Assembly: GCA_031428675.1 (NCBI GenBank)
Contig: JANOYC010000102.1
Location: forward strand, 1 to 22,919
From: JANOYC01 sp031428675
Lineage (GTDB): Bacteria > Actinomycetota > Actinomycetes > Actinomycetales > Microbacteriaceae
Reading direction: 5' to 3'
DNA: 22,919 nucleotides
The notes beneath the pieces were generated by a model, which was not told where the DNA came from, searched no databases, and saw only the letters and a program-made list of their open reading frames with translations. Positions 7,144 through 15,280 of the stretch are shown here, piece after piece. A program made the translations under genes and the position numbers. Numbering within the stretch: the stretch's first letter is position 1; each line of letters begins with the position of its first letter.

Positions 7144-8747
7144 AGCGGGATGTTTCCGTGCTTCTTCGGTGGCAACGTCGCGCGTTTGGTGCGCATCGCT
7201 CGAAGTGCTTTGATGACCGCCACTCGAGTAGCGGCCGGCTCGATCACGCCGTCGAGCTCGCCGCGCTCGGCCGCCAGGAACGGGCTCGCCACGTTGTAGG
7301 TGTATTCCTTGGCGAGCCTGGTGCGCACGGCGGCGACGTCTTCGCCAGCGGCCTCGGCCGCCTTGATCTCGTTGCGGTACAGGATGTTGACGGCACCCTG
7401 CCCGCCCATCACGGCGATCTCCGCGGTCGGCCAGGCGTAATTGATGTCGGCGCCCAGTTGCTTCGACCCCATCACGATGTAAGCGCCGCCGTAGGCCTTT
7501 CGGGTGATGATCGTCACGAGTGGAACGGTGGCTTCAGCATAGGCATACAAGAGCTTCGCGCCGCGACGAATGACTCCAGTCCACTCCTGGTCGGTTCCGG
7601 GCAAATATCCGGGCACGTCGACAAGGGTGAGGATCGGGATGCTGAACGCGTCGCAGAAACGCACGAAGCGGGCAGCCTTCTCTCCGGCCTCGATATTGAG
7701 CGTGCCTGCCATCGCCGATGGTTGGTTGGCGACGATGCCGACAGAGCGGCCTTCGACCCGACCGAATCCGACGACGATGTTGGGAGCGAAGAGCGGTTGC
7801 GTCTCGAGGAAGTCGCCGTGGTCGACGATGTGCTCGATGACGGTCTTCACGTCGTAGGGCTGGTTGGGACTGTCCGGGATGATCGTGTTCAGCCGGCGGT
7901 CGTCGTCGGTGATCTCCAGCTCGGCGTCATTCTCGTAGGGCGGCAGCTCGGAGAGATTGTTGTCGGGCAGAAAGCTCAACAGCGTGCGCGCGTAGTCGAG
8001 GGCGTCATCCTCGTCGGTCGCGAGGTAGTGCGATACCCCGGAGACCTTGTTGTGCGTCAGCGCACCGCCCAATTCCTCCATGCCGACGTCTTCGCCGGTG
8101 ACCGTCTTTATCACGTCGGGGCCGGTGACGAACATCTGGCTTGTCTTGTCGACCATGATCACGAAATCCGTAAGGGCGGGCGAGTAGACAGCACCTCCGG
8201 CCGCGGGGCCCATGATGATCGAGATTTGTGGGATTACACCGGATGCAGCCGTGTTGCGGCGGAAGATCTCACCGTACTTGCCTAGCGCGACGACGCCCTC
8301 CTGGATGCGGGCTCCGCCCGAATCGAGCATCCCGATGATCGGCACGCCGGTTTTCAGCGCGAGATCCATAACCTTGATGATCTTCTCGCCGGCGACCTCG
8401 CCGAGCGATCCGCCAAAGATCGTGAAGTCTTGCGAATACACCGCAACTTGTCGACCGTGAATCGTGCCGGTGCCAGTGACGACGGCGTCGCCGTAGGGGC
8501 GCTTTTTCTCCATACCGAACGCGTGGGTGCGGTGGCGCACGAATTCGTCGAGTTCGACGAACGAACCGTGGTCGAGAAGCTGGTCGATGCGCTCGCGCGC
8601 TGTCTTCTTGCCCTTGGAGTGCTGCTTCTCGACGGCCGCCTCGCCGCTGGCTGTCACCGCCTCGTGGTAGCGAACCTTCAGGTCGGCCAACTTGCCGGCG
8701 GTGGTGTACAGGTCGGGAGCTGCGTCATTGGCGGTCACGACCTTCAC
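7140..8747 (-). CDS. pccB: Acyl-CoA (propionyl-CoA) carboxylase beta subunit
   Basis: The carboxyltransferase subunit that moves the carboxyl group from carboxybiotin to an acyl-CoA, giving methylmalonyl-CoA or malonyl-CoA for fatty-acid or propionate metabolism. At about 535 residues it has the normal length with both crotonase-fold halves. The N-terminal half has RERIDQLLDHGSF and DSGGARIQEG (about 142-151); the C-terminal half has VPGYLPGT and KAYGGAYIVMGS. The GTG at 8747 is preferred because GAGG lies 8 nt upstream; a GTG at 8756 would have GAG directly against it. It is followed by accE and is divergent from birA, whose product biotinylates the partner alpha subunit. The exact acyl-CoA preference is not certain from sequence. 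Confidence 0.94.
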   Translation of the reverse strand: MKVVTANDAAPDLYTTAGKLADLKVRYHEAVTASGEAAVEKQHSKGKKTARERIDQLLDHGSFVELDEFVRHRTHAFGMEKKRPYGDAVVTGTGTIHGRQVAVYSQDFTIFGGSLGEVAGEKIIKVMDLALKTGVPIIGMLDSGGARIQEGVVALGKYGEIFRRNTAASGVIPQISIIMGPAAGGAVYSPALTDFVIMVDKTSQMFVTGPDVIKTVTGEDVGMEELGGALTHNKVSGVSHYLATDEDDALDYARTLLSFLPDNNLSELPPYENDAELEITDDDRRLNTIIPDSPNQPYDVKTVIEHIVDHGDFLETQPLFAPNIVVGFGRVEGRSVGIVANQPSAMAGTLNIEAGEKAARFVRFCDAFSIPILTLVDVPGYLPGTDQEWTGVIRRGAKLLYAYAEATVPLVTIITRKAYGGAYIVMGSKQLGADINYAWPTAEIAVMGGQGAVNILYRNEIKAAEAAGEDVAAVRTRLAKEYTYNVASPFLAAERGELDGVIEPAATRVAVIKALRAMRTKRATLPPKKHGNIPL

Positions 8748-8804
8748 TTTACCCACCTCGGCACGGTCGGCGGCGGTGGTGGAACCCCACAGAATTCGTT
8801 TCGA

Positions 8805-8810
8805 TACCCT
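8805..8810 (+). promoter_or_regulatory. -10 box of a leaderless promoter for birA
   Basis: TACCCT lies exactly 6 nt before the ATG at 8817. The intervening GTGAGG places a GAGG directly against the start codon, too close to act as a Shine-Dalgarno sequence. Confidence 0.6.
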
Positions 8811-8816
8811 GTGAGG

Positions 8817-9608
8817 ATGCTGCTACCGCGGTCGCGCGCCATCGCATCCGTCCTCGAATTCCTCGATGAGACGCCCTCGACGAACGATGTCGTGTCGTTG
8901 TGGAGTGACGCACCCGACTTCGCGGTTGTCGTCACCACCCATCAAACGGCCGGTCGCGGACGACTGGGGCGGGTCTGGACAGCCCCGCCGGGCGCTTCCC
9001 TCGCGGCGTCGGTGCTGTTGCGCCCGACGTTGCCGGCCGGTGAACCGCTCGCAGCGGAACGGTATAGCTGGATCCCGCTGATCGCAGGCCTGGCGATGGC
9101 CTCGGCAGTCGAAGGATTTCTTCCTGGTGCCCGCGTGAGCGTGAAGTGGCCCAATGACGTGCTCGTGGACGAACGCAAGATCAGCGGAATCCTCGCGGAG
9201 CTTCGATCTTTCGGCGGAGGAGTCATCGTCGGCGCCGGGGTGAACCTCGGGATGTCGATCAACCAGCTGCCCGTGCCGACGGCGACGTCGCTCGGCGTGC
9301 TCGGCGTGGCGAACGCCAACGATCTTGTCGACGATGTGCTCGGCTCGTATCTCAGTCAACTGCGAGCGCGGATGAGTGACTTCCTCAGCGCCGGTGGCGA
9401 CGCCGACGCGGCCGGCATCCGCGCCGAGGCGTTCGAACGATGCAGCACCGTCGGCAAAGACGTGCGCGTAGAGCTACCGGGTGCTGACGACGTGGTCGGA
9501 AGCGCGACCGACATCGATCGATCGGGCCGACTCGTGGTTATTCGAGCCTCGGATGGGCATCGGTTGGCTGTCGCAGCCGGTGACGTAACGCATCTGCGGT
9601 ATGAATGA
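8817..9608 (+). CDS. birA: Biotin--[acetyl-CoA-carboxylase] ligase
   Basis: A 263-residue enzyme that activates biotin as biotinyl-5'-AMP and transfers it to the lysine of the carboxylase biotin-carrier domain. The biotin-binding loop GRGRLG is at 46-51, KWPNDV at 110-115 with Lys121 shortly after, and GAGVNL at 139-144. The C-terminal SH3-like domain covers about 215-263. There is no N-terminal DNA-binding domain, so this is a monofunctional ligase, not a biotin repressor. The open frame continues upstream, antisense to the carboxylase gene, but the protein begins naturally at ATG 8817 with a leaderless promoter. It stands back to back with the carboxylase beta gene, a common functional pairing. 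Confidence 0.95.
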   Translation: MLLPRSRAIASVLEFLDETPSTNDVVSLWSDAPDFAVVVTTHQTAGRGRLGRVWTAPPGASLAASVLLRPTLPAGEPLAAERYSWIPLIAGLAMASAVEGFLPGARVSVKWPNDVLVDERKISGILAELRSFGGGVIVGAGVNLGMSINQLPVPTATSLGVLGVANANDLVDDVLGSYLSQLRARMSDFLSAGGDADAAGIRAEAFERCSTVGKDVRVELPGADDVVGSATDIDRSGRLVVIRASDGHRLAVAAGDVTHLRYE

Positions 9609-9611
9609 GGA

Positions 9612-10178
9612 ATGGGCGCCTCTTCGCATGACACGGGTGAAACCAGCTCGTACCCGAACGCGCCGGAGACCGTCGTAGCGCGATTGCGTCCGCACGGGCG
9701 GGCGCTCTTCTTTCCCAATCTGGCGCTCGTCGCAATCGTCGGAGCCGCCGGTTACTTCGTGGGCTCCTTTCCCGAGGAGTGGCAGAACTTCGCGGCGCTC
9801 GGGTCTGCGGTGGTGCTGGCCATCCTGCTGTGGCTAGCACCGTCGCTCGCGTGGCTCGGCCGCAACTACACGATCACCACCCGCAGGATCGTGCTTCGCA
9901 GCGGACTCGTGACTCGTGTGCGCCAAGAGATGCTGCACAGCCGCGGCTACGACGTGGCGGTGCGCAAGAACGGCATGCAGGCGATCTTCGGCAGCGGCGA
10001 TGTGCGCATCAATACCGGGCTCGACCAGCCTGTGGTGCTCCGTGACGTTCCGCGCGCCAATCTGGTGCAAGCGGCATTGCACGATCTGATGGAGCGCAGC
10101 ACCGGATCGGTGGCGGCGAGGCGACAGCGTTTCGACGCACAGCATCCCGACGAGACGACCGCATTCGGCGTTCGATGA
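9612..10178 (+). CDS. Bacterial PH-domain membrane protein
   Basis: A 188-residue protein with two membrane helices (about 31-51 and 60-82) followed by a bacterial pleckstrin-homology-like domain (about 85-165) that opens with the typical RNYTITTRRIVLRSG stretch. The family is YdbS/YdbT-like (bPH2, DUF304); its molecular function is not established. The ATG at 9612 is 3 nt after the birA stop and is preceded by GAGG with tight spacing; an in-frame stop at 9606 excludes a longer start. It is probably co-transcribed with birA. Confidence 0.85.
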   Translation: MGASSHDTGETSSYPNAPETVVARLRPHGRALFFPNLALVAIVGAAGYFVGSFPEEWQNFAALGSAVVLAILLWLAPSLAWLGRNYTITTRRIVLRSGLVTRVRQEMLHSRGYDVAVRKNGMQAIFGSGDVRINTGLDQPVVLRDVPRANLVQAALHDLMERSTGSVAARRQRFDAQHPDETTAFGVR

Positions 10179-10206
10179 CTGTGCGTTTCCCGTAACAATC
10201 CTCGGA

Positions 10207-10212
10207 TACGGT
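10207..10212 (+). promoter_or_regulatory. -10 box of a leaderless promoter for ugd
   Basis: TACGGT lies exactly 6 nt before the ATG at 10219. It favours this ATG over the GTG two codons upstream (10213), which would lie next to the -10 box and upstream of the expected transcription start. Confidence 0.55.
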
Positions 10213-10218
10213 GTGAGC

Positions 10219-11520
10219 ATGAAGATCTCCGTCATCGGATGTGGTTATCTGGGCGCAGTGCATGCTGCGTGTATGGCTGACCTGGGGCACGAGGTTGTGG
10301 GCATCGACGTCGATGAGGCGAAAATCGCGATGCTCGCGTCTGGTCGGGCGCCGTTCTTCGAGCCGGGACTGCCGGAACTGCTCAGCTCAGCGATTGAATC
10401 GGGGCGACTTCGGTTCAGTACCTCGATGGCCGACGTCGAAGGCGCCGCCGTGCATTTCGTCGCGGTCGGTACCCCGCAACAGGCGGGCACCTATGCCGCC
10501 GACTTGCGTTACGTCGACGGGGCGGTGACCGGGCTCATCCCGCACATCGGCCCGGGGGATCTCGTCGTCGGCAAATCGACCGTGCCCGTCGGTACCGCCA
10601 GGCGCCTCGCTGACCTCATTGCACCGACGGGCGCAAAGCTCGCGTGGAATCCCGAGTTCTTGCGCGAGGGATTCGCTGTCAAAGACACCATCAGTCCCGA
10701 CCGGCTTGTCTACGGAGTGGGCCACGACGACGACGACTCGGTGGCGCTTCTCGACGGCGTTTACGCGACGGCGCTCGCCGCGAACACCCCTCGAATCGTC
10801 ACCGACTATGCAACCGCCGAACTCGTCAAGGTGGCCGCCAACGCATTCCTCGCGACCAAGATCTCGTTCATCAATGCCATGGCCGAGGTGGCTGAGGTCA
10901 CCGGCGCCGACGTCACGCAACTCGCTGACGCGATCGGGCACGACGCGCGGATCGGGCGCCGGTTCCTCAACGCCGGTCTGGGTTTCGGCGGCGGCTGTCT
11001 GCCGAAGGACATCCGCGCGTTCATGGCCCGTGCTGACGAGCTCGGGGTTACCCAGGCGCTCTCATTCTTGACCGAGGTTGATGCCATCAACCTTCGGCGT
11101 CGCGAGCGAATGGTCGACCTCGCGACCGAGGTGTGTGGCGGAAGCGTGGCGGGCAAGCGGATTGCCGTGCTCGGACTCGCCTTCAAACCCGATTCCGACG
11201 ACGTGCGCGACTCTCCCGCACTGGATGTCGCCAGCCGACTGGCCGAGCTCGGTGCCATTGTGATGGCCACCGACCCCGAGGCGATCGAGACCTCACGCCG
11301 GTTGCGTCCAGAACTCACCTACGTTGCGTCCCCGGAGGAGGCGGCCGTTGACGCCGACGCCGTGCTATTGCTCACCGAATGGAAGCAGTACCGAGCACTC
11401 GACCCTGAAGAATTCGGTTCACTCGTGAGCGGTCGAGCGATTGTCGATGGGCGCAATTGTCTGCAGCCGGCGGAGTGGCGCGAAGCCGGATGGACGTACC
11501 GGGCTCTCGGCCGCCCGTGA
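10219..11520 (+). CDS. ugd: UDP-glucose 6-dehydrogenase
   Basis: A 433-residue cytoplasmic enzyme that oxidises UDP-glucose to UDP-glucuronate with two NAD+, feeding capsule or cell-wall polysaccharide synthesis. The Rossmann motif GCGYLG is at 7-12. The catalytic cysteine is Cys260 in FGGGCLPKD, and the C-terminal UDP-binding domain has LGLAFKPDSDDVRDSP. The closing VDGRNCL and WTYRALGRP segments are typical for actinobacterial members, so the protein is complete. UDP-mannose or UDP-GlcNAc dehydrogenases are related, but the motifs fit UDP-glucose best. Its last 102 nt are overlapped by the converging gtrA-like gene. Confidence 0.93.
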   Translation: MKISVIGCGYLGAVHAACMADLGHEVVGIDVDEAKIAMLASGRAPFFEPGLPELLSSAIESGRLRFSTSMADVEGAAVHFVAVGTPQQAGTYAADLRYVDGAVTGLIPHIGPGDLVVGKSTVPVGTARRLADLIAPTGAKLAWNPEFLREGFAVKDTISPDRLVYGVGHDDDDSVALLDGVYATALAANTPRIVTDYATAELVKVAANAFLATKISFINAMAEVAEVTGADVTQLADAIGHDARIGRRFLNAGLGFGGGCLPKDIRAFMARADELGVTQALSFLTEVDAINLRRRERMVDLATEVCGGSVAGKRIAVLGLAFKPDSDDVRDSPALDVASRLAELGAIVMATDPEAIETSRRLRPELTYVASPEEAAVDADAVLLLTEWKQYRALDPEEFGSLVSGRAIVDGRNCLQPAEWREAGWTYRALGRP

Positions 11521-11985
11521 CGTGACCGGTGCGGGTGGCTGTGCGGGTGCCTTTGTGGGAGCGAACACCCAGGACCGGTAGAAGGCGAACCTGAACGCTG
11601 TGCCGAGAACAAGGCCGACGCCGTTGCTCGCGATGTTGTCGGCCACGATCGATGTGAAGCCCAGCAGGTAGTGGGACACGATGAGGCAGCCGAGCGTTAT
11701 CGCCATGCCGCCGAGGCTCACGACGATGAAAGCGAGCCCTTCGCGGGCAACGCCTGCGGGCGACGCGGGCGGAGTGTGATGGCGGAACGCCCAATGGCGG
11801 TTGCCGAGCCAATTGACGACGATGGCGAGGGTCACCGACACGACTTTCGCGATCACGGGGCCTTCGTGCACGTCGTCAGGAGAGAGCAGTGTCGCGCGCA
11901 GAATATTGAACACCGCGATATCCACCATCAAACCGCCGAGTCCAACAACGCCGAACCGCGCGAATTGGGTGGCGATGGCTCTCAT
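11419..11985 (-). CDS. GtrA-family membrane protein
   Basis: A 188-residue protein of the GtrA family, small four-helix membrane proteins thought to move polyprenyl-phosphate-linked sugars across the membrane during surface-glycan modification. Helices lie near FGVVGLGGLMVDIAVFNIL, AKVVSVTLAIVVNWLGN, LAFIVVSLGGMAITLGCLI and NGVGLVLGTAFRFAFYRSW. The conserved family core ends with SWVF. The following 45 or so residues are Pro/Ala-rich and low in similarity to the family; more than half of this tail is encoded antisense to the end of ugd. The ATG at 11985 has GAGGGG 4 nt upstream. It is divergent from purK. Confidence 0.88.
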   Translation of the reverse strand: MRAIATQFARFGVVGLGGLMVDIAVFNILRATLLSPDDVHEGPVIAKVVSVTLAIVVNWLGNRHWAFRHHTPPASPAGVAREGLAFIVVSLGGMAITLGCLIVSHYLLGFTSIVADNIASNGVGLVLGTAFRFAFYRSWVFAPTKAPAQPPAPVTSRAAESPVRPSGFAPLRRLQTIAPIDNRSTAHE

Positions 11986-12024
11986 GCGTCCCCTCGGCGA
12001 ATGGCACTGTCGGATGGGCGAAGA

Positions 12025-12030
12025 TAGGGT
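12025..12030 (+). promoter_or_regulatory. Candidate -10 box for purK
   Basis: TAGGGT would start a transcript with a leader of about 75 nt before purK. On the opposite strand TAGACT (plus-strand 12043-12048) could serve the gtrA-like gene. Both assignments rest on -10 resemblance alone. Confidence 0.3.
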
Positions 12031-12110
12031 CGTAGGGGCAGAAGTCTAGCCCGACGCGCCTTGCCATCGGTTGGGAGGGCGCCTGTAGCCACAATCCACA
12101 GGAGCATGTC

Positions 12111-13247
12111 ATGTCCCCATCGGGCACCCCGGTCGTCGGCGTCATCGGGGGCGGTCAGCTCGCGCGGATGATGGTTCCCGCTGCGCTGAATCTCGGTCTC
12201 GACATTCGCGTTCTCGCGGAGAGTGTCGACAGCTCGGCGGCACTCGCATCGAGCGCGGTCGGAGACTATCGCGACGCCGAGACCGTTCTTCGTTTCGCTG
12301 AAGACGTGGATGTGGTCACCTTCGATCACGAGCACGTGCCACCCGCCATCCTGCACGAACTCGCTCGACGCGGAGTGCGCGTGCATCCATCGCCGGATGC
12401 CCTCCACTTCGCTCAAGACAAACTCGCCATGCGCGAGCGGCTGAGTGAGCTCGGCATCCCGACTCCGGCCTGGGCGCGCGTGCGATCAACGGCAGATCTC
12501 GATCGGTTTCTGGCCGACAACGGAGGACGAGCCGTGGTGAAGACTCCGCGCGGGGGCTATGACGGCAAAGGTGTGCGCGTGATCCAGGCAGCCCGTGACG
12601 CCGCAGATTGGTTCGCCGGCGACTATCCCGACGGACTTCTGGTGGAGGAACTCGTCGATTTCCGACGCGAACTTGCCCAGCTCGCAGCCAGGACGCCTTC
12701 GGGCGAGATTTCGCTGTGGCCGCTCGTCGAGACCGTGCAGAAGGGCGGGGTCTGCGCCGAGGTCGTTGCGCCCGCGCCGCATTCGGCGGGCCGACTGGCG
12801 GATATCGCCGGTGACATCGCCGTCGCGGTCGCTGATGGGATCGGTGTGACCGGGGTCCTCGCGGTTGAGTTGTTCGAGACCACCGACCACCGTGTGCTCG
12901 TCAACGAACTTGCCATGCGCCCGCACAACAGCGGGCATTGGACAATCGATGGGGCGACAACGAGTCAGTTCGAACAGCACTTGCGTGCGGTACTCGATCT
13001 TCCCCTGGGCGCCACCGGCTGCCGCGAGCGATGGAGCGTCATGGTCAACATCCTCGGCGGCCCGACCACGGGCAGCATGGCCGACCGCTATCCGAGGGCG
13101 TTCAGAGACCAGCCTGACGTGAAGTTCCACAACTATGGCAAAGAGCCGCGCCCGGGGCGCAAGATCGGGCACGTCACGGCGACGGGCGACGACCTCGACG
13201 ACGTCTGCTACCGGGCGCGTGCCGCTGCGGAGTTTTTCGAGAACTGA
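12111..13247 (+). CDS. purK: 5-(Carboxyamino)imidazole ribonucleotide synthase
   Basis: A 378-residue ATP-grasp enzyme of purine synthesis that carboxylates AIR to N5-CAIR using ATP and bicarbonate. The N-terminal GGGQLARMM is at 13-21. The ATP-binding KTPRGGYDGKGV begins at Lys144, and the metal/substrate region has NELAMRPHNSGHWT and SQFEQHLRAVL. GGAG 6 nt before ATG 12111 sets the start; an ATG at 12106 is in another frame. It is followed by purE, which uses its product. Confidence 0.96.
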   Translation: MSPSGTPVVGVIGGGQLARMMVPAALNLGLDIRVLAESVDSSAALASSAVGDYRDAETVLRFAEDVDVVTFDHEHVPPAILHELARRGVRVHPSPDALHFAQDKLAMRERLSELGIPTPAWARVRSTADLDRFLADNGGRAVVKTPRGGYDGKGVRVIQAARDAADWFAGDYPDGLLVEELVDFRRELAQLAARTPSGEISLWPLVETVQKGGVCAEVVAPAPHSAGRLADIAGDIAVAVADGIGVTGVLAVELFETTDHRVLVNELAMRPHNSGHWTIDGATTSQFEQHLRAVLDLPLGATGCRERWSVMVNILGGPTTGSMADRYPRAFRDQPDVKFHNYGKEPRPGRKIGHVTATGDDLDDVCYRARAAAEFFEN

Positions 13248-13251
13248 AACG

Positions 13252-13257
13252 TACGAT
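13252..13257 (+). promoter_or_regulatory. -10 box of a leaderless promoter for purE
   Basis: TACGAT begins 5 nt after the purK stop and lies exactly 6 nt before the GTG of purE at 13264. purE and the LCP gene may thus also be transcribed apart from purK. Confidence 0.5.
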
Positions 13258-13263
13258 TGGGCG

Positions 13264-13758
13264 GTGTCTTCCCCCCGCGTAGCAGTTGTCATGGGCTCCG
13301 ATTCCGATTGGAGCGTCATGGTGGACGCGTCGGCGGCGCTCACCGAGTTCGGCATCGAGCATGACGTCGAAGTCGTCTCGGCGCATCGCACTCCCGAGGC
13401 GATGATCGCTTTCGGCAAATCGGCTGCCTCGCGCGGAATTCGTGTGATCATCGCTGGCGCGGGCGGCGCAGCACACCTTCCGGGCATGCTGGCGTCGGTG
13501 ACGACTCTGCCGGTGATCGGCGTTCCCGTGCCGCTGGCCAAACTCGATGGGCTCGATTCCCTGTTGTCAATCGTGCAGATGCCGTCGGGTGTGCCCGTGG
13601 CGACCGTATCGATCGGCGGCGCGCGAAACGCGGGGCTGCTCGCTGTGCGCATTCTCTCCACCTCCGATGACGCGCTCGCGCAGCAACTCGCCGACTTCGC
13701 ACGCGGACTCGCCGACCTGGTCGCCGAGAAGAACGCCGCCCTCAAACGCACGCTGTGA
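13264..13758 (+). CDS. purE: 5-(Carboxyamino)imidazole ribonucleotide mutase
   Basis: A 164-residue class I PurE that converts N5-CAIR to CAIR, the step after PurK. GSDSDW is at 11-16, SAHRTP at 39-44 with catalytic His41, and AGAGGAAHLPG at 64-74. The GTG at 13264 is chosen because the protein then starts in the usual place and a leaderless -10 box precedes it. Its stop overlaps the GTG of the LCP gene by 4 nt. Confidence 0.96.
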   Translation: MSSPRVAVVMGSDSDWSVMVDASAALTEFGIEHDVEVVSAHRTPEAMIAFGKSAASRGIRVIIAGAGGAAHLPGMLASVTTLPVIGVPVPLAKLDGLDSLLSIVQMPSGVPVATVSIGGARNAGLLAVRILSTSDDALAQQLADFARGLADLVAEKNAALKRTL

Positions 13759-15179
13759 GCGCAACACTTCCACTGCGGCATCCCAACCCGCGCGACACGG
13801 CGGCCATGTCTAAACGGGCGTGGTGGCTGATCGGAATGAACATCCTCATTCCCGGTTCGGCGCAGACTCTCGCCGGCAACCGACGTTTGGGCCGGTTCGG
13901 GCTTGGCTCCACTATCGGATTCTGGGCCGCCGTCGTGGTCGTCACAGCGATCGCCGTGCTCGCGCGGCCGTTTCTGCTGATACTCGGCACGAACGTCTAC
14001 GTGCTTCTCCTGGTGCAAGCCGCACTTATGTTCTACGCGTTGCTGTGGGTCGTGCTCACGATCGACACTATTCGACTCGCCCGCCTGGTGATGCTCGCGC
14101 CCAAAGCGCGCGCGCTCACGGCGGGAGTGGCCATCGCCGCACTTGTCGCGGTCGCTGGCACGTCGGGTTACCTGTCGTCGGTCTCCGGATCTGCCAGGGG
14201 GCTGCTCGACAGTGTGTTCGGCAACGGTCAGATCGCCGAGCCGATTGACGGTCGCTACAACATCCTCCTGCTCGGCGGCGACGCCGGGCCCGATCGACTC
14301 GGCATGCGGCCCGACAGCATCTCGGTGGTCAGCATCGACGCCGACACCGGCAAGGCCACCATCTTCGGCATCCCGAGGAACATGCAACGCGTGCCGTTCT
14401 CCGAGGAATCTCCGCTGTGGGAACCATATCCGAGCGGCTACGACTGCGGTGTGGACTGTCTGGTCAGCTATCTCTACGTGTACGGCGAAGAGCATCCTGA
14501 TCTGTATCCGGAGGCGGCGGAGCTCGGGTCGTCTCCGGGCGTCGAGGCAATGAAGGATGCCGCCGAAGGCGTGCTCGGTTTGCCCGTGCAGTACTTCGTG
14601 CTCATCGACATGCAGGGTTTCTCTGATCTCATCGATGCGCTCGGTGGCGTGACTATCGAAGCTCGCTGTCGCTATCCCATCGGGGGCTTCGAAGACCGGA
14701 ACGGACAGCCAATCGAGGTCATCGACTGGATCGAGCCGGGTGTGCAGAAGATGGATGGCTGGACCGCCCTGTGGTACGCGCGGGCCCGTCACGGGACGAG
14801 TGACTACGACCGCATGGCCAGGCAGCGCGAAGTTCAGGAAGCGATCCTGCAGCAATTCGATCCCGCGAACGTGCTGCTGCGGTTTCAGGCCGTCGCTTCA
14901 GCCGGAGCGCAAGTAGTAGAGACAGACATTCCGCAGGGAATGCTCGCACATTTCGCTGATCTCGCTCAGAAATCGAGGCAGCAGCCCGTGTCGAAAATCG
15001 AACTGGTACCGCCACTTATCGATCAGGTGAACCCCGACTTCGGTCTCACGCGGGCCGTCGTTGAGCAGGCGCTTGCTCCGGTCGTCGCACCGACAGACAC
15101 TGCCGAGCCTGCACCGGATGCGCCGGCAACCGACGGCCAGATCGCCGTTCCCGAATCGGCTCCGGCGAGCTGTTCGTGA
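13755..15179 (+). CDS. LytR-CpsA-Psr (LCP) family glycopolymer transferase
   Basis: A 474-residue membrane enzyme expected to move polyprenyl-linked glycopolymers (teichoic-acid-like, rhamnan or galactan chains) onto peptidoglycan outside the membrane. Unusually for the family it has several N-terminal helices (about 52-70, 73-105 and 120-140) after a PGSAQTLAG motif that resembles TM2-type small membrane domains. The LCP domain spans about 166-395: NILLLGGDAG with Asp176, Arg181 and Arg185 in the pyrophosphate-binding region, FGIPRN, and YARARHGTSDYDRMARQRE with Arg343 and Arg345. A Pro/Ala-rich tail follows. The start GTG overlaps the purE stop. A second possible start is ATG 13806. Confidence 0.92.
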   Translation: MSATLPLRHPNPRDTAAMSKRAWWLIGMNILIPGSAQTLAGNRRLGRFGLGSTIGFWAAVVVVTAIAVLARPFLLILGTNVYVLLLVQAALMFYALLWVVLTIDTIRLARLVMLAPKARALTAGVAIAALVAVAGTSGYLSSVSGSARGLLDSVFGNGQIAEPIDGRYNILLLGGDAGPDRLGMRPDSISVVSIDADTGKATIFGIPRNMQRVPFSEESPLWEPYPSGYDCGVDCLVSYLYVYGEEHPDLYPEAAELGSSPGVEAMKDAAEGVLGLPVQYFVLIDMQGFSDLIDALGGVTIEARCRYPIGGFEDRNGQPIEVIDWIEPGVQKMDGWTALWYARARHGTSDYDRMARQREVQEAILQQFDPANVLLRFQAVASAGAQVVETDIPQGMLAHFADLAQKSRQQPVSKIELVPPLIDQVNPDFGLTRAVVEQALAPVVAPTDTAEPAPDAPATDGQIAVPESAPASCS

Positions 15180-15180
15180 C

Positions 15181-15196
15181 CCGCGCGAAAGCGCGG
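15181..15196 (+). other. GNRA-type hairpin after the LCP gene
   Basis: CCGCGC-GAAA-GCGCGG, a 6-bp GC stem with a GAAA tetraloop, starting 1 nt after the LCP stop. It probably acts as part of the 3' end with the hairpin 30 nt downstream. Confidence 0.5.
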
Positions 15197-15227
15197 CCCA
15201 GAGGTCGTCGCGGCGCATCCCGCACCT

Positions 15228-15250
15228 CGCGCCCCCGTTTGGGGGGCGCG
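15228..15250 (+). terminator. GC-rich hairpin, candidate terminator between LCP and the repeat protein
   Basis: A 9-bp perfect stem (arms 15228-15236 and 15242-15250, 5-nt loop). No T-run follows, so termination may be partial or factor-dependent. Confidence 0.5.
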
Positions 15251-15280
15251 CCGCGTCGAAGAATAGGACACACTGAGACA

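Noticed and set aside
7077..8285. 402-residue open frame on the plus strand
   Set aside because: Antisense to the carboxylase beta gene and accE; no recognisable motif and composition typical of a shadow frame.
12486..14855. 789-residue open frame on the minus strand
   Set aside because: It runs antisense through purK, purE and the LCP gene, which are all well supported. Its Arg/His/Asp-rich composition is that of an antisense frame in GC-rich DNA.
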